DNA of 17,278 nucleotides from JALORV01 sp044225415 (lineage in GTDB: Bacteria > Pseudomonadota > Gammaproteobacteria > Burkholderiales > Burkholderiaceae_F). Below, piece after piece: positions 7,827-16,356 of the stretch. The position numbers and the translations under genes were made by a program. The stretch is from the NCBI GenBank assembly GCA_044225415.1, contig JBGAIO010000055.1, positions 1-17,278 of the forward strand, given 5' to 3'. The notes beneath the pieces are model-generated. The model did no database searches. It had not been told where the DNA came from and saw nothing but the letters and a program-made list of their open reading frames with translations. How positions within the stretch are numbered: the first letter of the stretch is position 1; every line of letters begins with the position of its first letter.

Positions 7827-8213
7827 ATGAGACTGCGCGGACGTTCTGTTGCCAGTTGGGCGCTGAGCGTTCTCGAGATCCCGCTCGCGCTCGCAGCGGC
7901 CTACGCGATCATGCTCGCGGTCGGCTGGCTCGGCTGCCGATTTCCGGGACGCCACTGCACCGATCTCGACGGGTTGCCGTGGCTGCTGGGCGGCGGAGTG
8001 TTGGGCCTCGTCGCCGCGGCGGTGTATTGGTATCGAGCCTTCCGCATGGACGATCGCTGGCGCCGGCGCCTGCTGCTCGATGCGGTGGTACTGCTGCTGA
8101 GCGTGGCGCCCCATGTGATCGCTTGGACGTCGGACCGGATGCCCCCTTCCGGGCAGCCGGCGACCCGCTCACCGGCCAGACCCCCGGTGGATCAGCCACC
8201 GGTGTCCAGATAG
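7827..8213 (+). CDS. Hypothetical three-helix membrane protein
   Basis: A 128-residue protein I do not recognise. Three hydrophobic stretches are clear: about 10-36 (ending VGWLGCRF), 49-70 (WLLGGGVLGLVAAAVYWY) and 80-100 (LLLDAVVLLLSVAPHVIAW). A short loop with two cysteines (Cys37, Cys44) lies between helices 1 and 2. The C-terminal 28 residues are Pro/Ser/Arg-rich and probably disordered. Hydrophobicity is strong only in this frame, so it is likely coding. ATG 7827 is the first sensible start before helix 1; the same frame stays open upstream but there it is a shadow of the ketoacyl synthase gene. No clear ribosome-binding site. No function is proposed. Confidence 0.62.
   Translation: MRLRGRSVASWALSVLEIPLALAAAYAIMLAVGWLGCRFPGRHCTDLDGLPWLLGGGVLGLVAAAVYWYRAFRMDDRWRRRLLLDAVVLLLSVAPHVIAWTSDRMPPSGQPATRSPARPPVDQPPVSR
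8184..8202 (+). repeat. Perfect 7-bp inverted repeat at the end of the membrane-protein gene
   Basis: CCGGTGG (8184-8190), ATCAG, CCACCGG (8196-8202). It lies in the last codons of the upstream gene and where a -35 region would be for the -10 candidate at 8215. It could be a weak terminator, a regulator-binding site or coincidence of GC-rich coding sequence. Confidence 0.35.
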
Positions 8214-8214
8214 C

Positions 8215-8220
8215 TAGAAT
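8215..8220 (+). promoter_or_regulatory. Candidate -10 element for the 8296 operon
   Basis: TAGAAT (5 of 6 to TATAAT) sits just after the upstream stop, 75 nt before the ATG at 8296. The 17-bp-spaced -35 position (8192-8197, TCAGCC) is poor, so an activator would be needed if this is real. It is the only plausible promoter seen before the radical SAM gene cluster, since the dehydrogenase and radical SAM genes are 9 nt apart. Confidence 0.4.
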
Positions 8221-8280
8221 CGTTCTTCGTCGCGCGACGCCGTGCAGGTCGTCGTGCCCGCGGCACCCCGGTTCATCGAC

Positions 8281-8286
8281 AGGAGA
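8281..8286 (+). promoter_or_regulatory. Ribosome-binding site that sets the dehydrogenase start
   Basis: AGGAGA lies 9 nt before ATG 8296. An in-frame GTG at 8242 would lengthen the protein by 18 residues that match nothing in the family and has no such site, so 8296 is preferred. Confidence 0.75.
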
Positions 8287-8295
8287 TTTTCGCTC

Positions 8296-9207
8296 ATGAC
8301 GACGCGCATCTATGACCCCATCGCCAGGCACAACGTCGCGTTCCTGGGCCTCGGCGTCATGGGTTATCCGATGGCGGGCCATCTGGCACGCGCAGGCCAT
8401 GCAGTCACCGTCTACAACCGGACGACGGCGAAGGCGCAGCAGTGGGTGAAGGAGTACGGCGGCCAGCCGGCGGCGACACCGCGCGAAGCCGCAGCCGGTG
8501 CGCAGATCGTGTTCTCGTGCGTCGGCAACGACGACGACCTGCGCGGCGTGATGCTGGGCGACGACGGTGCTTTCGCAGGCCTGGCGAAGGACGCGATCGT
8601 GTTCGACAACACGACGGCCTCGGCCAAGGTGGCGCGCGAACTGCACGCCGAGGCGCGCCGGCGCGGCGCGCATTTCATCGACGCGCCGGTGTCCGGCGGA
8701 CAGGCCGGCGCGGTCAATGGCGCGCTCACCGTGATGTGCGGCGGCGACGCGGCGCCCTTCGACCGTGCGCAGCCGGTGGCGATGGCCTTCGCCAAGGCCG
8801 TCACCCGCATCGGCGATACCGGCGCGGGGCAACTCGCGAAGATGGTCAACCAGCTCGCGATCGCGGGGCTGGTGCAAGGGCTGTCGGAAGGCATCAACTT
8901 CGGCCTGGCCGCTGGGCTGGACATGAAGCTGGTGCTGCAGGTCATCGGCAAGGGCGCGGCGCAGAGCTGGCAGATGGACAACCGCGGCACGACGATGATC
9001 GACGACAAGTTCGACTTCGGCTTCGCGGTCGACTGGATGCGCAAGGACCTGAGCCTGTGCCTGGACGAAGCACGCCGCAACGGCGCGCCTCTGCCGGTGG
9101 GTGCGCTGGTCGACCAGTTCTATGCGGAGGTGCAGGCCATGGGCGGTGGCCGCTGGGACACGTCGTCGCTGGTGAAGCGGCTGCGCAAGGCGACGAAGCC
9201 GGCGTAG
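8296..9207 (+). CDS. NAD(P)-dependent oxidoreductase, 3-hydroxyisobutyrate dehydrogenase family
   Basis: A 303-residue beta-hydroxyacid dehydrogenase. The Rossmann motif FLGLGVMGYPMAGHL covers about 16-30 (G18, G20, G23). The substrate-binding DAPVSGGQAGAVNGALTVMCGG covers 129-150. Catalytic Lys182 is in GQLAKMVNQ and the C-domain DWMRKDL (246-252) is present. Members oxidise 3-hydroxyisobutyrate, tartronate semialdehyde, 6-phosphogluconate and related acids, or reduce succinic semialdehyde or glyoxylate. A ten-residue leader before the Rossmann strand is slightly longer than usual. The radical SAM gene starts 9 nt after the stop, so the two are probably co-transcribed. It may belong to that pathway or only share the promoter. 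Confidence 0.9.
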   Translation: MTTRIYDPIARHNVAFLGLGVMGYPMAGHLARAGHAVTVYNRTTAKAQQWVKEYGGQPAATPREAAAGAQIVFSCVGNDDDLRGVMLGDDGAFAGLAKDAIVFDNTTASAKVARELHAEARRRGAHFIDAPVSGGQAGAVNGALTVMCGGDAAPFDRAQPVAMAFAKAVTRIGDTGAGQLAKMVNQLAIAGLVQGLSEGINFGLAAGLDMKLVLQVIGKGAAQSWQMDNRGTTMIDDKFDFGFAVDWMRKDLSLCLDEARRNGAPLPVGALVDQFYAEVQAMGGGRWDTSSLVKRLRKATKPA

Positions 9208-9216
9208 CGACTGCGC

Positions 9217-10186
<970 letters not shown>

Positions 10187-10194
<8 letters not shown>

Positions 10195-11176
10195 CAGCGG
10201 CAACGCCACGCACCGGCCGGGACGCTGGTGCCCGCCATCGTATGGCTATGCGCCGCGCGCACTGGCGCGGCCGGCGGAGGTGGCGACGGACGTCCTCTAC
10301 GTGATCGGTGGCCTGTACGGCAACCCCTTCGCACTCGATGCCGTCGAAGCGATGGCCGCGCGCGAGTCTGCCGCGCTGCTGCTCGTGTTCAACGGCGACT
10401 TCCACTGGTTCGACGCCGACGCCGCGACCTTCGACGGCATCCAGCGACGCGTGCTGCGACATCGCGCGCTGCGCGGCAACGTCGAAACGGAGATCGCCGG
10501 CGACGACGCGGCCGCCGGCTGCGGCTGCGCCTACCCCGAAGCCGTGCCCGACGACGACGTCGAGCGCAGCAATGCGATCCTGCAGCGGCTGCGCAACGTG
10601 GCTGCCACCCTGCCCGGCGCCCGTGACGCGCTGGGGACGCTGCCGATGACGCTGGTCGCTCAGGTCGGCGGAACCCGCGTCGGCATCGTGCACGGCGACG
10701 CGTGGTCGCTGGCGGGATGGCACTTCGCGCACGACCGGCTGCACGCCGACGGCGGCGACGAACGCATCGACGCCGCGCTCGAACTCGCCGCGCTCGACGG
10801 CTTTGCCTGCAGCCACACCTGCGCGCCGGCGCTGAAGGCGACATCGCGCGGCTTCGTCGTCAACAACGGCGCGGCCGGCATGGCGAACTTCGCGGGCTCG
10901 CCGGCTGGCGTGATCACGCGGATCGCAACACGCGCGCTGCCGGCTGCGCTCGAGCCGCTGCGCCTGTACGGCCTGAACGACTGGATCGGCGACCGTGCTT
11001 GCGTGGTCGACGCGCTGAAGGTGGACTTCGATCACGACGCGTGGCTGCGGGCCTTCGACGCGCTCTGGCCGGCAGGGTCGGGGGCGGCGATATCGTACCG
11101 GCGGCGCATCGTCGAAGGCCCGGACTTCGCCATCGCGCACGCGCTCGGACACGCCGAAGCGGTGTGCGCGGCCTGA
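10187..11176 (+). CDS. Degenerate calcineurin-like metallophosphoesterase family protein
   Basis: A 329-residue protein with the order of motifs of YfcE/ApaH-type phosphoesterases. VIGGLYGN (39-46) stands where SDIHGN is expected. It is followed by NGDFHWFD (69-76), RGNVE (97-101), GIVHGD (166-171), CSHTCAP (208-214) and VVNNGAAG (224-231, cf. NPGSxG). Metal-site-2 ligands are kept (Asp71, Asn98, His169, His210), but the ligands specific to site 1 are replaced by Gly42, Tyr44 and Cys212. A Cys-Gly-Cys (112-114) lies in an insertion after motif III. Start: TTG 10187, with CGGGGG at 10176-10181 upstream and an 8-nt overlap with the radical SAM gene; the ATG at 10049 in this frame lies deep inside that gene and gives shadow sequence. 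It may be a mononuclear phosphatase for the pathway or a non-catalytic binding protein. Confidence 0.72.
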
Positions 11177-11216
11177 TCCGCGATCGCGTCGCGACCGCGC
11201 AGCGCAGGCGATCCGC

Positions 11217-13505
11217 ATGAAGCGCCGCATCGTCATCGTCGCGCTGCTGCTGCTCGCCATCGCCTCGTACTTCGCGTTCGACCTCGGCCGCTTTCTCAGC
11301 CTGGACTACCTGAACGCGCAGCGCGACGCGCTGGTGGGTCTGTACCACCAGCGACCCGTGGCAACGCTCGCCGTCTACTCTGCGCTGTACGTCGCGGTCA
11401 TGGCCGCGTCGCTGCCGGGGGGTGCAGTGCTGACGCTCGCCGCCGGCGCACTCTTCGGCGTGTGGACCGGCACCTTGGTCGTGTCCATCGCATCGACATT
11501 CGGCGCGCTGATCGCGATGCTGGTCTCGCGCTACGTGATCGGCGAATGGGTGCAGCAGCGCTTCGCCGCGTCGCTGACGGCCGTCAACGCCGGCATCGAG
11601 CGCGACGGCATCGCCTACCTGCTCGCGCTGCGGCTGGTGCCGGTGTTTCCGCTGTTCCTGGTCAACCTGGTGATGGGCCTGACGCGCATCGGCGCGTGGA
11701 CGTACACGTGGGTCAGCCAGCTCGGCATGCTGCCCGGCACGATCGTCTACGTGTACCTCGGCACGCAGCTCGCGACCATCGGATCGCTGCGCGACCTGGC
11801 ATCGCCGGCGCTGCTCGCGGGCTTCGTTGCGCTGGGACTGCTGCCGCTGGTCGCGAAGCGCGCACTCGACGCCTTCCATGCGCGGCGGGTCTATGCGCGC
11901 TGGGCGGCCGTGAAGCCGGCGCGCTTCGATTACAACGTCGTCGTGATCGGAGCCGGCAGTGCGGGACTGGTATCGGCCTACATCGGTGCGGCGACGCAGG
12001 CGAAGGTGGCGCTGGTCGAGCGCGAGCGCATGGGCGGCGATTGCCTGTACACCGGCTGCGTGCCGAGCAAGGCGCTGATCCGCTCCGCACGGCTGCTCGC
12101 CGACGTCGCGCGCAGCCGCACGCTGGGCATCGAGTCGGCGCAGGCGCAGTGGGACTTCGCGGCGGTGATGCAGCGCGTGCAGCGCGTGATCCAGGCCATC
12201 GAACCCCACGACTCGGTCGAGCGCTACTCGGCGCTCGGCGTCGAGTGCGTGCAGGGCGAGGCGCGCCTGACGTCGCCGTGGACGGTCGAAGTCACGAGCA
12301 GTGGATCGTCGCGCACGCTGACCACGAAGAGCATCGTCATCGCCAGCGGCGCGAAGCCCGCGGTGCCGGACATCCCGGGTCTCGCCGATGCCGGCTTCTT
12401 CACCTCCGACACGATCTGGACGCTGACGCGGCTGCCGGCCGACCTGCTGGTGCTGGGCGGCGGCCCGATCGGCTGCGAACTCGCGCAGGCCTTCGCGCGC
12501 TTCGGCAGCCGCGTGACGATCGTCGAGATGCAGCCCCGACTGCTGATGCGCGAGGACGACGACGTGGCGGAGCGCGTGCGCGCGCAGTTCGCGACTGAAG
12601 GCATCCGCGTGCTGACGGGACACAAGGCATTGCGCTTCGAGCACCAGGACGATCAACGTTGGCTGGTGGCCGCCTCTGCTGCCCAGGAGGAAATCGTCGT
12701 GCGCTTCGATGCCGTGCTCGTCGCGGTCGGCCGCGTGGCGAACACGGCCGGCTTCGGACTCGAGGAACTCGGCATCCTGGCCACGGACCCGGCGCAGCGG
12801 ACGCTTGCGGTCGACGCCTCGCTGCAGACGATCTATCCGAACATCACCGCGTGCGGCGACGTGGCCGGCCCGTTCCAGTACACGCACGCCGCCTCCCACC
12901 AGGCGTGGACCGCGACGGTGAATGCGCTGTTCGGCACCTTCCGACGCTTCCGCAGCGACAACCGTGTCATGCCTTCGGCCGTGTTCGTCGATCCGGAGAT
13001 TGCGCGCGTCGGCCTCAACGAGCGCGATGCGGCCGAACAGAAAGTCGCCGTCGACGTGACCCGCTACGACCTGGCCGATCTCGACCGCGCCATCGCCGAC
13101 GAGGCCGCGACCGGTGTAGTCAAGGTGCTGACCGCGGCAGGCAGCGACCGCATCCTCGGCGTGACCATCGTGGGCGCACACGCGGCCGAGTTGATCGCCG
13201 AGTGGGTGCTGGCGATCAAGCAGCGCATCGGGCTGAAGCGCATCCTCGCCACGATTCACATCTATCCGACGTTCGCCGAGGCGAACCGGAACGCCGCCGG
13301 CGCCTGGCGGCGTCGCTCGGTGACCAAGGGCCAGCAGCACTTCCTGACCGCACTGCTGGCCTGGCGCCGCGGCGCGCGCAGCTTCGGCAGCGTGCTGCGC
13401 GCCCTGCCCGCGCTGTTCAACGACCGGCGACCGGGCCACATAGAGGCCGCGCACGCCGCGCCGCGGCCCGACGCAACGCCGAGTTCAATGCAGCCACCCG
13501 CATGA
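11217..13505 (+). CDS. TVP38/DedA-like (VTT) membrane domain fused to MerA/Lpd-type FAD disulfide oxidoreductase
   Basis: A 762-residue fusion. Residues 1-215 form a TVP38/TMEM64-type membrane domain with helices near 4-22, 50-100, 132-158 and 166-213, including LPGGAVLTLAAGALFG (66-81) and LRLVPVFPLFLVN (138-150). From about 237 a class I flavoprotein follows: FAD motif VIGAGSAG (243-250), redox pair C276-LYTG-C281 in GGDCLYTGCVPSK, NAD(P)H motif LGGGPIGCE (413-421), ACGDVAG (545-551) and the dimerisation domain. In the C-terminal HIYPTFAE the catalytic His of lipoamide dehydrogenase is Tyr683, with Glu688 kept. There is no N-terminal heavy-metal-associated domain and no C-terminal vicinal cysteine pair, so it is not a mercuric reductase in the strict sense. 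It probably reduces a disulfide- or chalcogen-type substrate at the membrane. The next gene starts in its stop codon (ATGA). Confidence 0.88.
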   Translation: MKRRIVIVALLLLAIASYFAFDLGRFLSLDYLNAQRDALVGLYHQRPVATLAVYSALYVAVMAASLPGGAVLTLAAGALFGVWTGTLVVSIASTFGALIAMLVSRYVIGEWVQQRFAASLTAVNAGIERDGIAYLLALRLVPVFPLFLVNLVMGLTRIGAWTYTWVSQLGMLPGTIVYVYLGTQLATIGSLRDLASPALLAGFVALGLLPLVAKRALDAFHARRVYARWAAVKPARFDYNVVVIGAGSAGLVSAYIGAATQAKVALVERERMGGDCLYTGCVPSKALIRSARLLADVARSRTLGIESAQAQWDFAAVMQRVQRVIQAIEPHDSVERYSALGVECVQGEARLTSPWTVEVTSSGSSRTLTTKSIVIASGAKPAVPDIPGLADAGFFTSDTIWTLTRLPADLLVLGGGPIGCELAQAFARFGSRVTIVEMQPRLLMREDDDVAERVRAQFATEGIRVLTGHKALRFEHQDDQRWLVAASAAQEEIVVRFDAVLVAVGRVANTAGFGLEELGILATDPAQRTLAVDASLQTIYPNITACGDVAGPFQYTHAASHQAWTATVNALFGTFRRFRSDNRVMPSAVFVDPEIARVGLNERDAAEQKVAVDVTRYDLADLDRAIADEAATGVVKVLTAAGSDRILGVTIVGAHAAELIAEWVLAIKQRIGLKRILATIHIYPTFAEANRNAAGAWRRRSVTKGQQHFLTALLAWRRGARSFGSVLRALPALFNDRRPGHIEAAHAAPRPDATPSSMQPPA

Positions 13506-14239
13506 CCACTGACCTGCCCCCGCTCTCGTCTACCACCACCGCGCAACCCGCTGCGCAGACCGCGTCGCCGCGCGTCGCGCTGGCGATCGGCGTCATCGGC
13601 GCGCTCGGCGAGGAACTGCTCGCGGCGCTGATCGCCTCGCCCGGCTGCCGCATGGTCTACGTGGCGCTGAAGCAGGCGATCGGATCGGCGAGCGCGAAGT
13701 ACCGGCCCTGGGTGCCCGGCTCGACCACCATCGTCGCCGACGACGCGTTCATCTGCATCACCGACGCCGATGCATTCGTGCCGAAGGCCTCGCCGGTGCG
13801 GCGAGTCGATGCGGACGGCCTGCTGGACGCCGCCCGCCTCGCGCGCGACGCCGGCGTGCGCCGGCTCGTCGTCGTGTCGCCGCTGTCCGCACTGCTGCAG
13901 CTGAACACCGCCTCGCAGGCCCTCTCCAGCGAACAGGAGCTGGCGCTGGTCGACATGCGCTTCGAGACGCTGGTCATCGTGCATCCGACGCGCGGCCCGA
14001 ACGCGGCCGGCGCAGGGCCGTGGATCGGCCGCGTCGTGCACGCGATGGCGCGCAGCGTGCTCGAGATCGTCCTGCCGTCGCAGGTGCAGGCGCTGCATCC
14101 GCGCACGGCCGCACTGGCCATCCTCGCGGCCGTCGATCGTCTGCCGGCGGGCGTGCACGTGATCGGCGCGCGCGAACTGCAGGCCGTCGTCGCGGAGACG
14201 ATGCCGGCACTCGCGCCGCGCCGGACGCGGCTGCGCTAG
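13502..14239 (+). CDS. Atypical NAD(P)-binding Rossmann-fold protein (epimerase/SDR-like)
   Basis: A 245-residue protein. After a Thr/Pro/Ala-rich leader of about 23 residues comes VALAIGVIGALGEELLAALI (25-44), a GxxGxxG dinucleotide loop (G30, G33, G36). RLVVVSPLSALL looks like the strand-4 region of atypical SDRs, and DMRFETLVIVHPTRGPNA like the 'RP' segment of NAD-dependent epimerase-like proteins such as NmrA and HTATIP2 relatives. No clear YxxxK catalytic pair is visible, so it may bind cofactor without classical SDR chemistry. ATG 13502 overlaps the upstream stop in an ATGA. The specific function is not recognised; within the cluster a sugar or aldehyde redox step is only a guess. Confidence 0.68.
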   Translation: MTTDLPPLSSTTTAQPAAQTASPRVALAIGVIGALGEELLAALIASPGCRMVYVALKQAIGSASAKYRPWVPGSTTIVADDAFICITDADAFVPKASPVRRVDADGLLDAARLARDAGVRRLVVVSPLSALLQLNTASQALSSEQELALVDMRFETLVIVHPTRGPNAAGAGPWIGRVVHAMARSVLEIVLPSQVQALHPRTAALAILAAVDRLPAGVHVIGARELQAVVAETMPALAPRRTRLR

Positions 14240-14250
14240 CCCGGCTACGC

Positions 14251-14958
14251 ATGGCGCAGTCCACCTTACGGCTCGCCATCGTGATTCCGGTGCTGGACGA
14301 GGCCTCGGGCATCGCGGAGACGCTGGCTGCGCTGCGTCCGCTGCGCGAGCGTGGCGTGCGCGTCATCGTCGTCGACGGCGGCAGTCGCGATGCGACCATC
14401 GAGCTTGCGCGCGCCGCGCAGGTGGAGGTCGTCGACAGCACACCTGGCCGCGCGCGGCAGATGAATGCGGGTGCGGCGCACGTCTCCACCGCCGCGGACG
14501 CGCTGCTGTTCCTGCACGCCGACACGCACCTGCCCCCGGGGGCTGACCAGTTGATCGCGGCGGCGCTGGCGCGGGGCGCGCGCTGGGGCCGCTTCGACGT
14601 GCGCATCGACGGCCGGTCGCGCTGGCTGGCGCTGGTCGCTGCGCTGATGAACCTGCGCTCGCGGCTGACCGGCATCTGCACCGGCGACCAGGCGCTCTTC
14701 GCGACGCGTGCGCTGTACGACGCGATCGGCGGGTTTGCGGACCAGCCGCTGATGGAAGACATCGAGTTCTCGCGGCGTGCGCGCCGGATCGCCCGGCCGG
14801 CCGCGCTGCACGCGCGGGTCGTCACCTCGGGGCGTCGCTGGGACCGCGGCGGCACCTGGCGCACGATCGTGCTGATGTGGCGGCTGCGCTGGCGCTACTT
14901 CCGCGGCATCGATGCCGGGGTGCTGGCGCGTGAGTATCGCAACGCGCGCGAACCATGA
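14251..14958 (+). CDS. TIGR04283-type glycosyltransferase family 2 (rSAM/selenodomain-associated transferase 2)
   Basis: A 235-residue GT2-type transferase. IVIPVLDEASGI (10-21) and VIVVDGGSRDAT (38-49) bind the nucleotide sugar. STPGRARQMNAGA (63-75) and LFLHADTHLPP (86-96, with Asp91 as the DxD-like metal ligand) are hallmarks of this family, as are GDQALFATR (145-153) and PLMEDIEFSRR (166-176) with the acidic ED pair. The family is known mainly by co-occurrence with the radical SAM/Cys-rich protein, hence its 'arsenosugar' or 'selenodomain' names. The acceptor is unknown. The gene starts 11 nt after the Rossmann gene without a clear ribosome-binding site, and its stop overlaps the next start. 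Confidence 0.9.
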   Translation: MAQSTLRLAIVIPVLDEASGIAETLAALRPLRERGVRVIVVDGGSRDATIELARAAQVEVVDSTPGRARQMNAGAAHVSTAADALLFLHADTHLPPGADQLIAAALARGARWGRFDVRIDGRSRWLALVAALMNLRSRLTGICTGDQALFATRALYDAIGGFADQPLMEDIEFSRRARRIARPAALHARVVTSGRRWDRGGTWRTIVLMWRLRWRYFRGIDAGVLAREYRNAREP

Positions 14959-15587
14959 CGGCTGCCCGCGTCGACACGCAGGTCGCCGTCCTGGCGCGCG
15001 CTCCCGTGCCCGGGCAGGCCAAGACGCGCCTGATCCCGCGCCTCGGTGCCGAGGGAGCCGCCCGCCTGCAGTCCGCATTGACCGCGCGCGCGCTGCAGAG
15101 GGCACGCGACAGCGGCATGCCGACCGTGCTGTGGGTGGCGGGCGATACCACGACCCTGGCGCCGCTCGCGCAGCACCACGGAGCGCAGTTGCGCCGGCAG
15201 CCGCCCGGTGACCTGGGCGCCCGCATGCTGGCCGCCGTCGAACACACGCAGGCGGCGGGTCGGCGCTGCATCGTGATCGGCACCGACTGTCCCGCGCAGC
15301 AGGCCACCGACCTGCGATGCGCGGCGGCTCTGCTCGACGATCACGATGTCGTGATGCAGCCTGCGCTCGACGGGGGCTACGTGCTGATCGCGCTGCGTGC
15401 GCCGCAGCCCGCGCTGTTCAGCGACATCGCATGGGGCGGACCGACGGTGATCGAGAAGACGCGGCAGCGCGTACAGTCGCTGTCCTTGCGCTGCGTCGAA
15501 CTGCGTCCGCTGCCGGACCTGGATGATGCGCACGACCTGCAACTTGCGCTGGACAACGGATGGATCAACTGCACCGACTGGCAATGA
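14955..15587 (+). CDS. TIGR04282-type DUF2064 transferase (CofC-like, rSAM/selenodomain-associated transferase 1)
   Basis: A 210-residue protein with a nucleotidyltransferase-like fold. VAVLARAPVPGQAKTRL (10-26) is the nucleotide-binding N-terminus. RQPPGDLGARM (81-91), VIGTDCP (107-113, Asp111), MQPALDGGYVLIAL (134-147) and PLPDLDDAHDL (185-195) are the DUF2064 motifs. CofC, a relative, guanylylates 2-phospholactate; the DUF2064 substrate is not established, but activation of a phosphorylated sugar or alcohol for the partner glycosyltransferase is a reasonable inference. It is translationally coupled on both sides through ATGA overlaps (14955 and 15584). The adjacent pairing with the TIGR04283 gene is the usual arrangement. 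Confidence 0.9.
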   Translation: MTAARVDTQVAVLARAPVPGQAKTRLIPRLGAEGAARLQSALTARALQRARDSGMPTVLWVAGDTTTLAPLAQHHGAQLRRQPPGDLGARMLAAVEHTQAAGRRCIVIGTDCPAQQATDLRCAAALLDDHDVVMQPALDGGYVLIALRAPQPALFSDIAWGGPTVIEKTRQRVQSLSLRCVELRPLPDLDDAHDLQLALDNGWINCTDWQ

Positions 15588-16318
15588 AGAGCGTGCTCGC
15601 GCTGGGTGCCCTGCTGATCGCCGGCGCAGCCGGCAGTGCGGACGTCGCCGGTCCCGTCACGCCGCTGAGCAGCGCCACCGACGGCAAGCTGCCGGCGCCG
15701 TGGCACGTGGTCACGCTGCCGAAGATTCCACGCCACACTCGCTACGAATTCGTCACGGTCGACGGCCGCCGCGTCGTGCGCGCTGAAGCCGACGGTTCGT
15801 ATGCGAATGTCGTGCATCCGCTCGCCGGCGACACGTCCGCGACGCCGATCCTGCGCTGGAGCTGGCGCGTCGACCGCTTCCCCGCCGGCAGCGATCCGGC
15901 CAGCAAGGCCGGCGACGATTTCGCCGCGAAGGTCTGCGTGCTGTTCGACCTGCCGCTCGATCGCCTGTCCTTCGGCGACCGGCTGAAGGTCGAGCTCGGC
16001 CGGCGCCTGTTCGATCCGCAGCTGCCGGCCGCGACGCTGTGCTACGTGTGGGACCGCACGGCGAAGAGCGATGCGTGGTTTCCCAACGTGTACACCGACC
16101 GCGTGCGCATGCTGCCGCTGCGCTCGGCCGCACGCGGCGAGCAGGAACGCTGGTTCGACGAGCGCCGCGACCTGCGCGCGGACTTCGCGCAGGCCTTTCC
16201 CGACGAGGCACGCGGCGGCCTGCCGCGCATCGCCGCGGTCGCCTTCGCCAGCGACGCCGACAATACCGGCGCGAGTGCGCTGGCCTGGTTCGGCGACCTC
16301 GCGCTCGGCGCGCAATGA
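15584..16318 (+). CDS. Exported DUF3047 domain protein
   Basis: A 244-residue protein of unknown function. MKSVLALGALLIAGAAGSAD is a likely signal peptide, so the protein should be periplasmic. LRWSWRVDRFPAGSD (90-104) and KAGDDFAAKVCVLFD (108-122) are the core DUF3047 motifs, followed by LCYVWD and the conserved basic strand RVRMLPLRS. ATG 15584 overlaps the upstream stop (ATGA) and starts directly at the signal peptide. An in-frame ATG at 15560 would add eight residues (MDQLHRLA) and remains possible. DUF3047 genes are often found singly; its location here ties an extracytoplasmic step to the cluster. Confidence 0.82.
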   Translation: MKSVLALGALLIAGAAGSADVAGPVTPLSSATDGKLPAPWHVVTLPKIPRHTRYEFVTVDGRRVVRAEADGSYANVVHPLAGDTSATPILRWSWRVDRFPAGSDPASKAGDDFAAKVCVLFDLPLDRLSFGDRLKVELGRRLFDPQLPAATLCYVWDRTAKSDAWFPNVYTDRVRMLPLRSAARGEQERWFDERRDLRADFAQAFPDEARGGLPRIAAVAFASDADNTGASALAWFGDLALGAQ

Positions 16319-16356
16319 CGCCATCGCAATGACACTCTCCCGATGAAGCGGTCGCC

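Noticed and set aside
11179..11199. Short palindromes CGCGATCGCG and GTCGCGAC between the phosphoesterase and fusion genes
   Set aside because: Such GC-rich palindromes are common by chance in this composition, and no promoter elements accompany them.
10914..13454. 846-codon open frame on the minus strand
   Set aside because: It lies opposite the VTT-flavoprotein fusion, whose motifs are unmistakable. The translation is Arg/Ala/His/Gln-rich without domain signatures, as expected for antisense frames of GC-rich genes.
11217..13505. Calling the fusion a mercuric reductase (MerA)
   Set aside because: It lacks the N-terminal metal-binding domain and the C-terminal cysteine pair needed for Hg(II) handling, and no merR, merT or merP is nearby.
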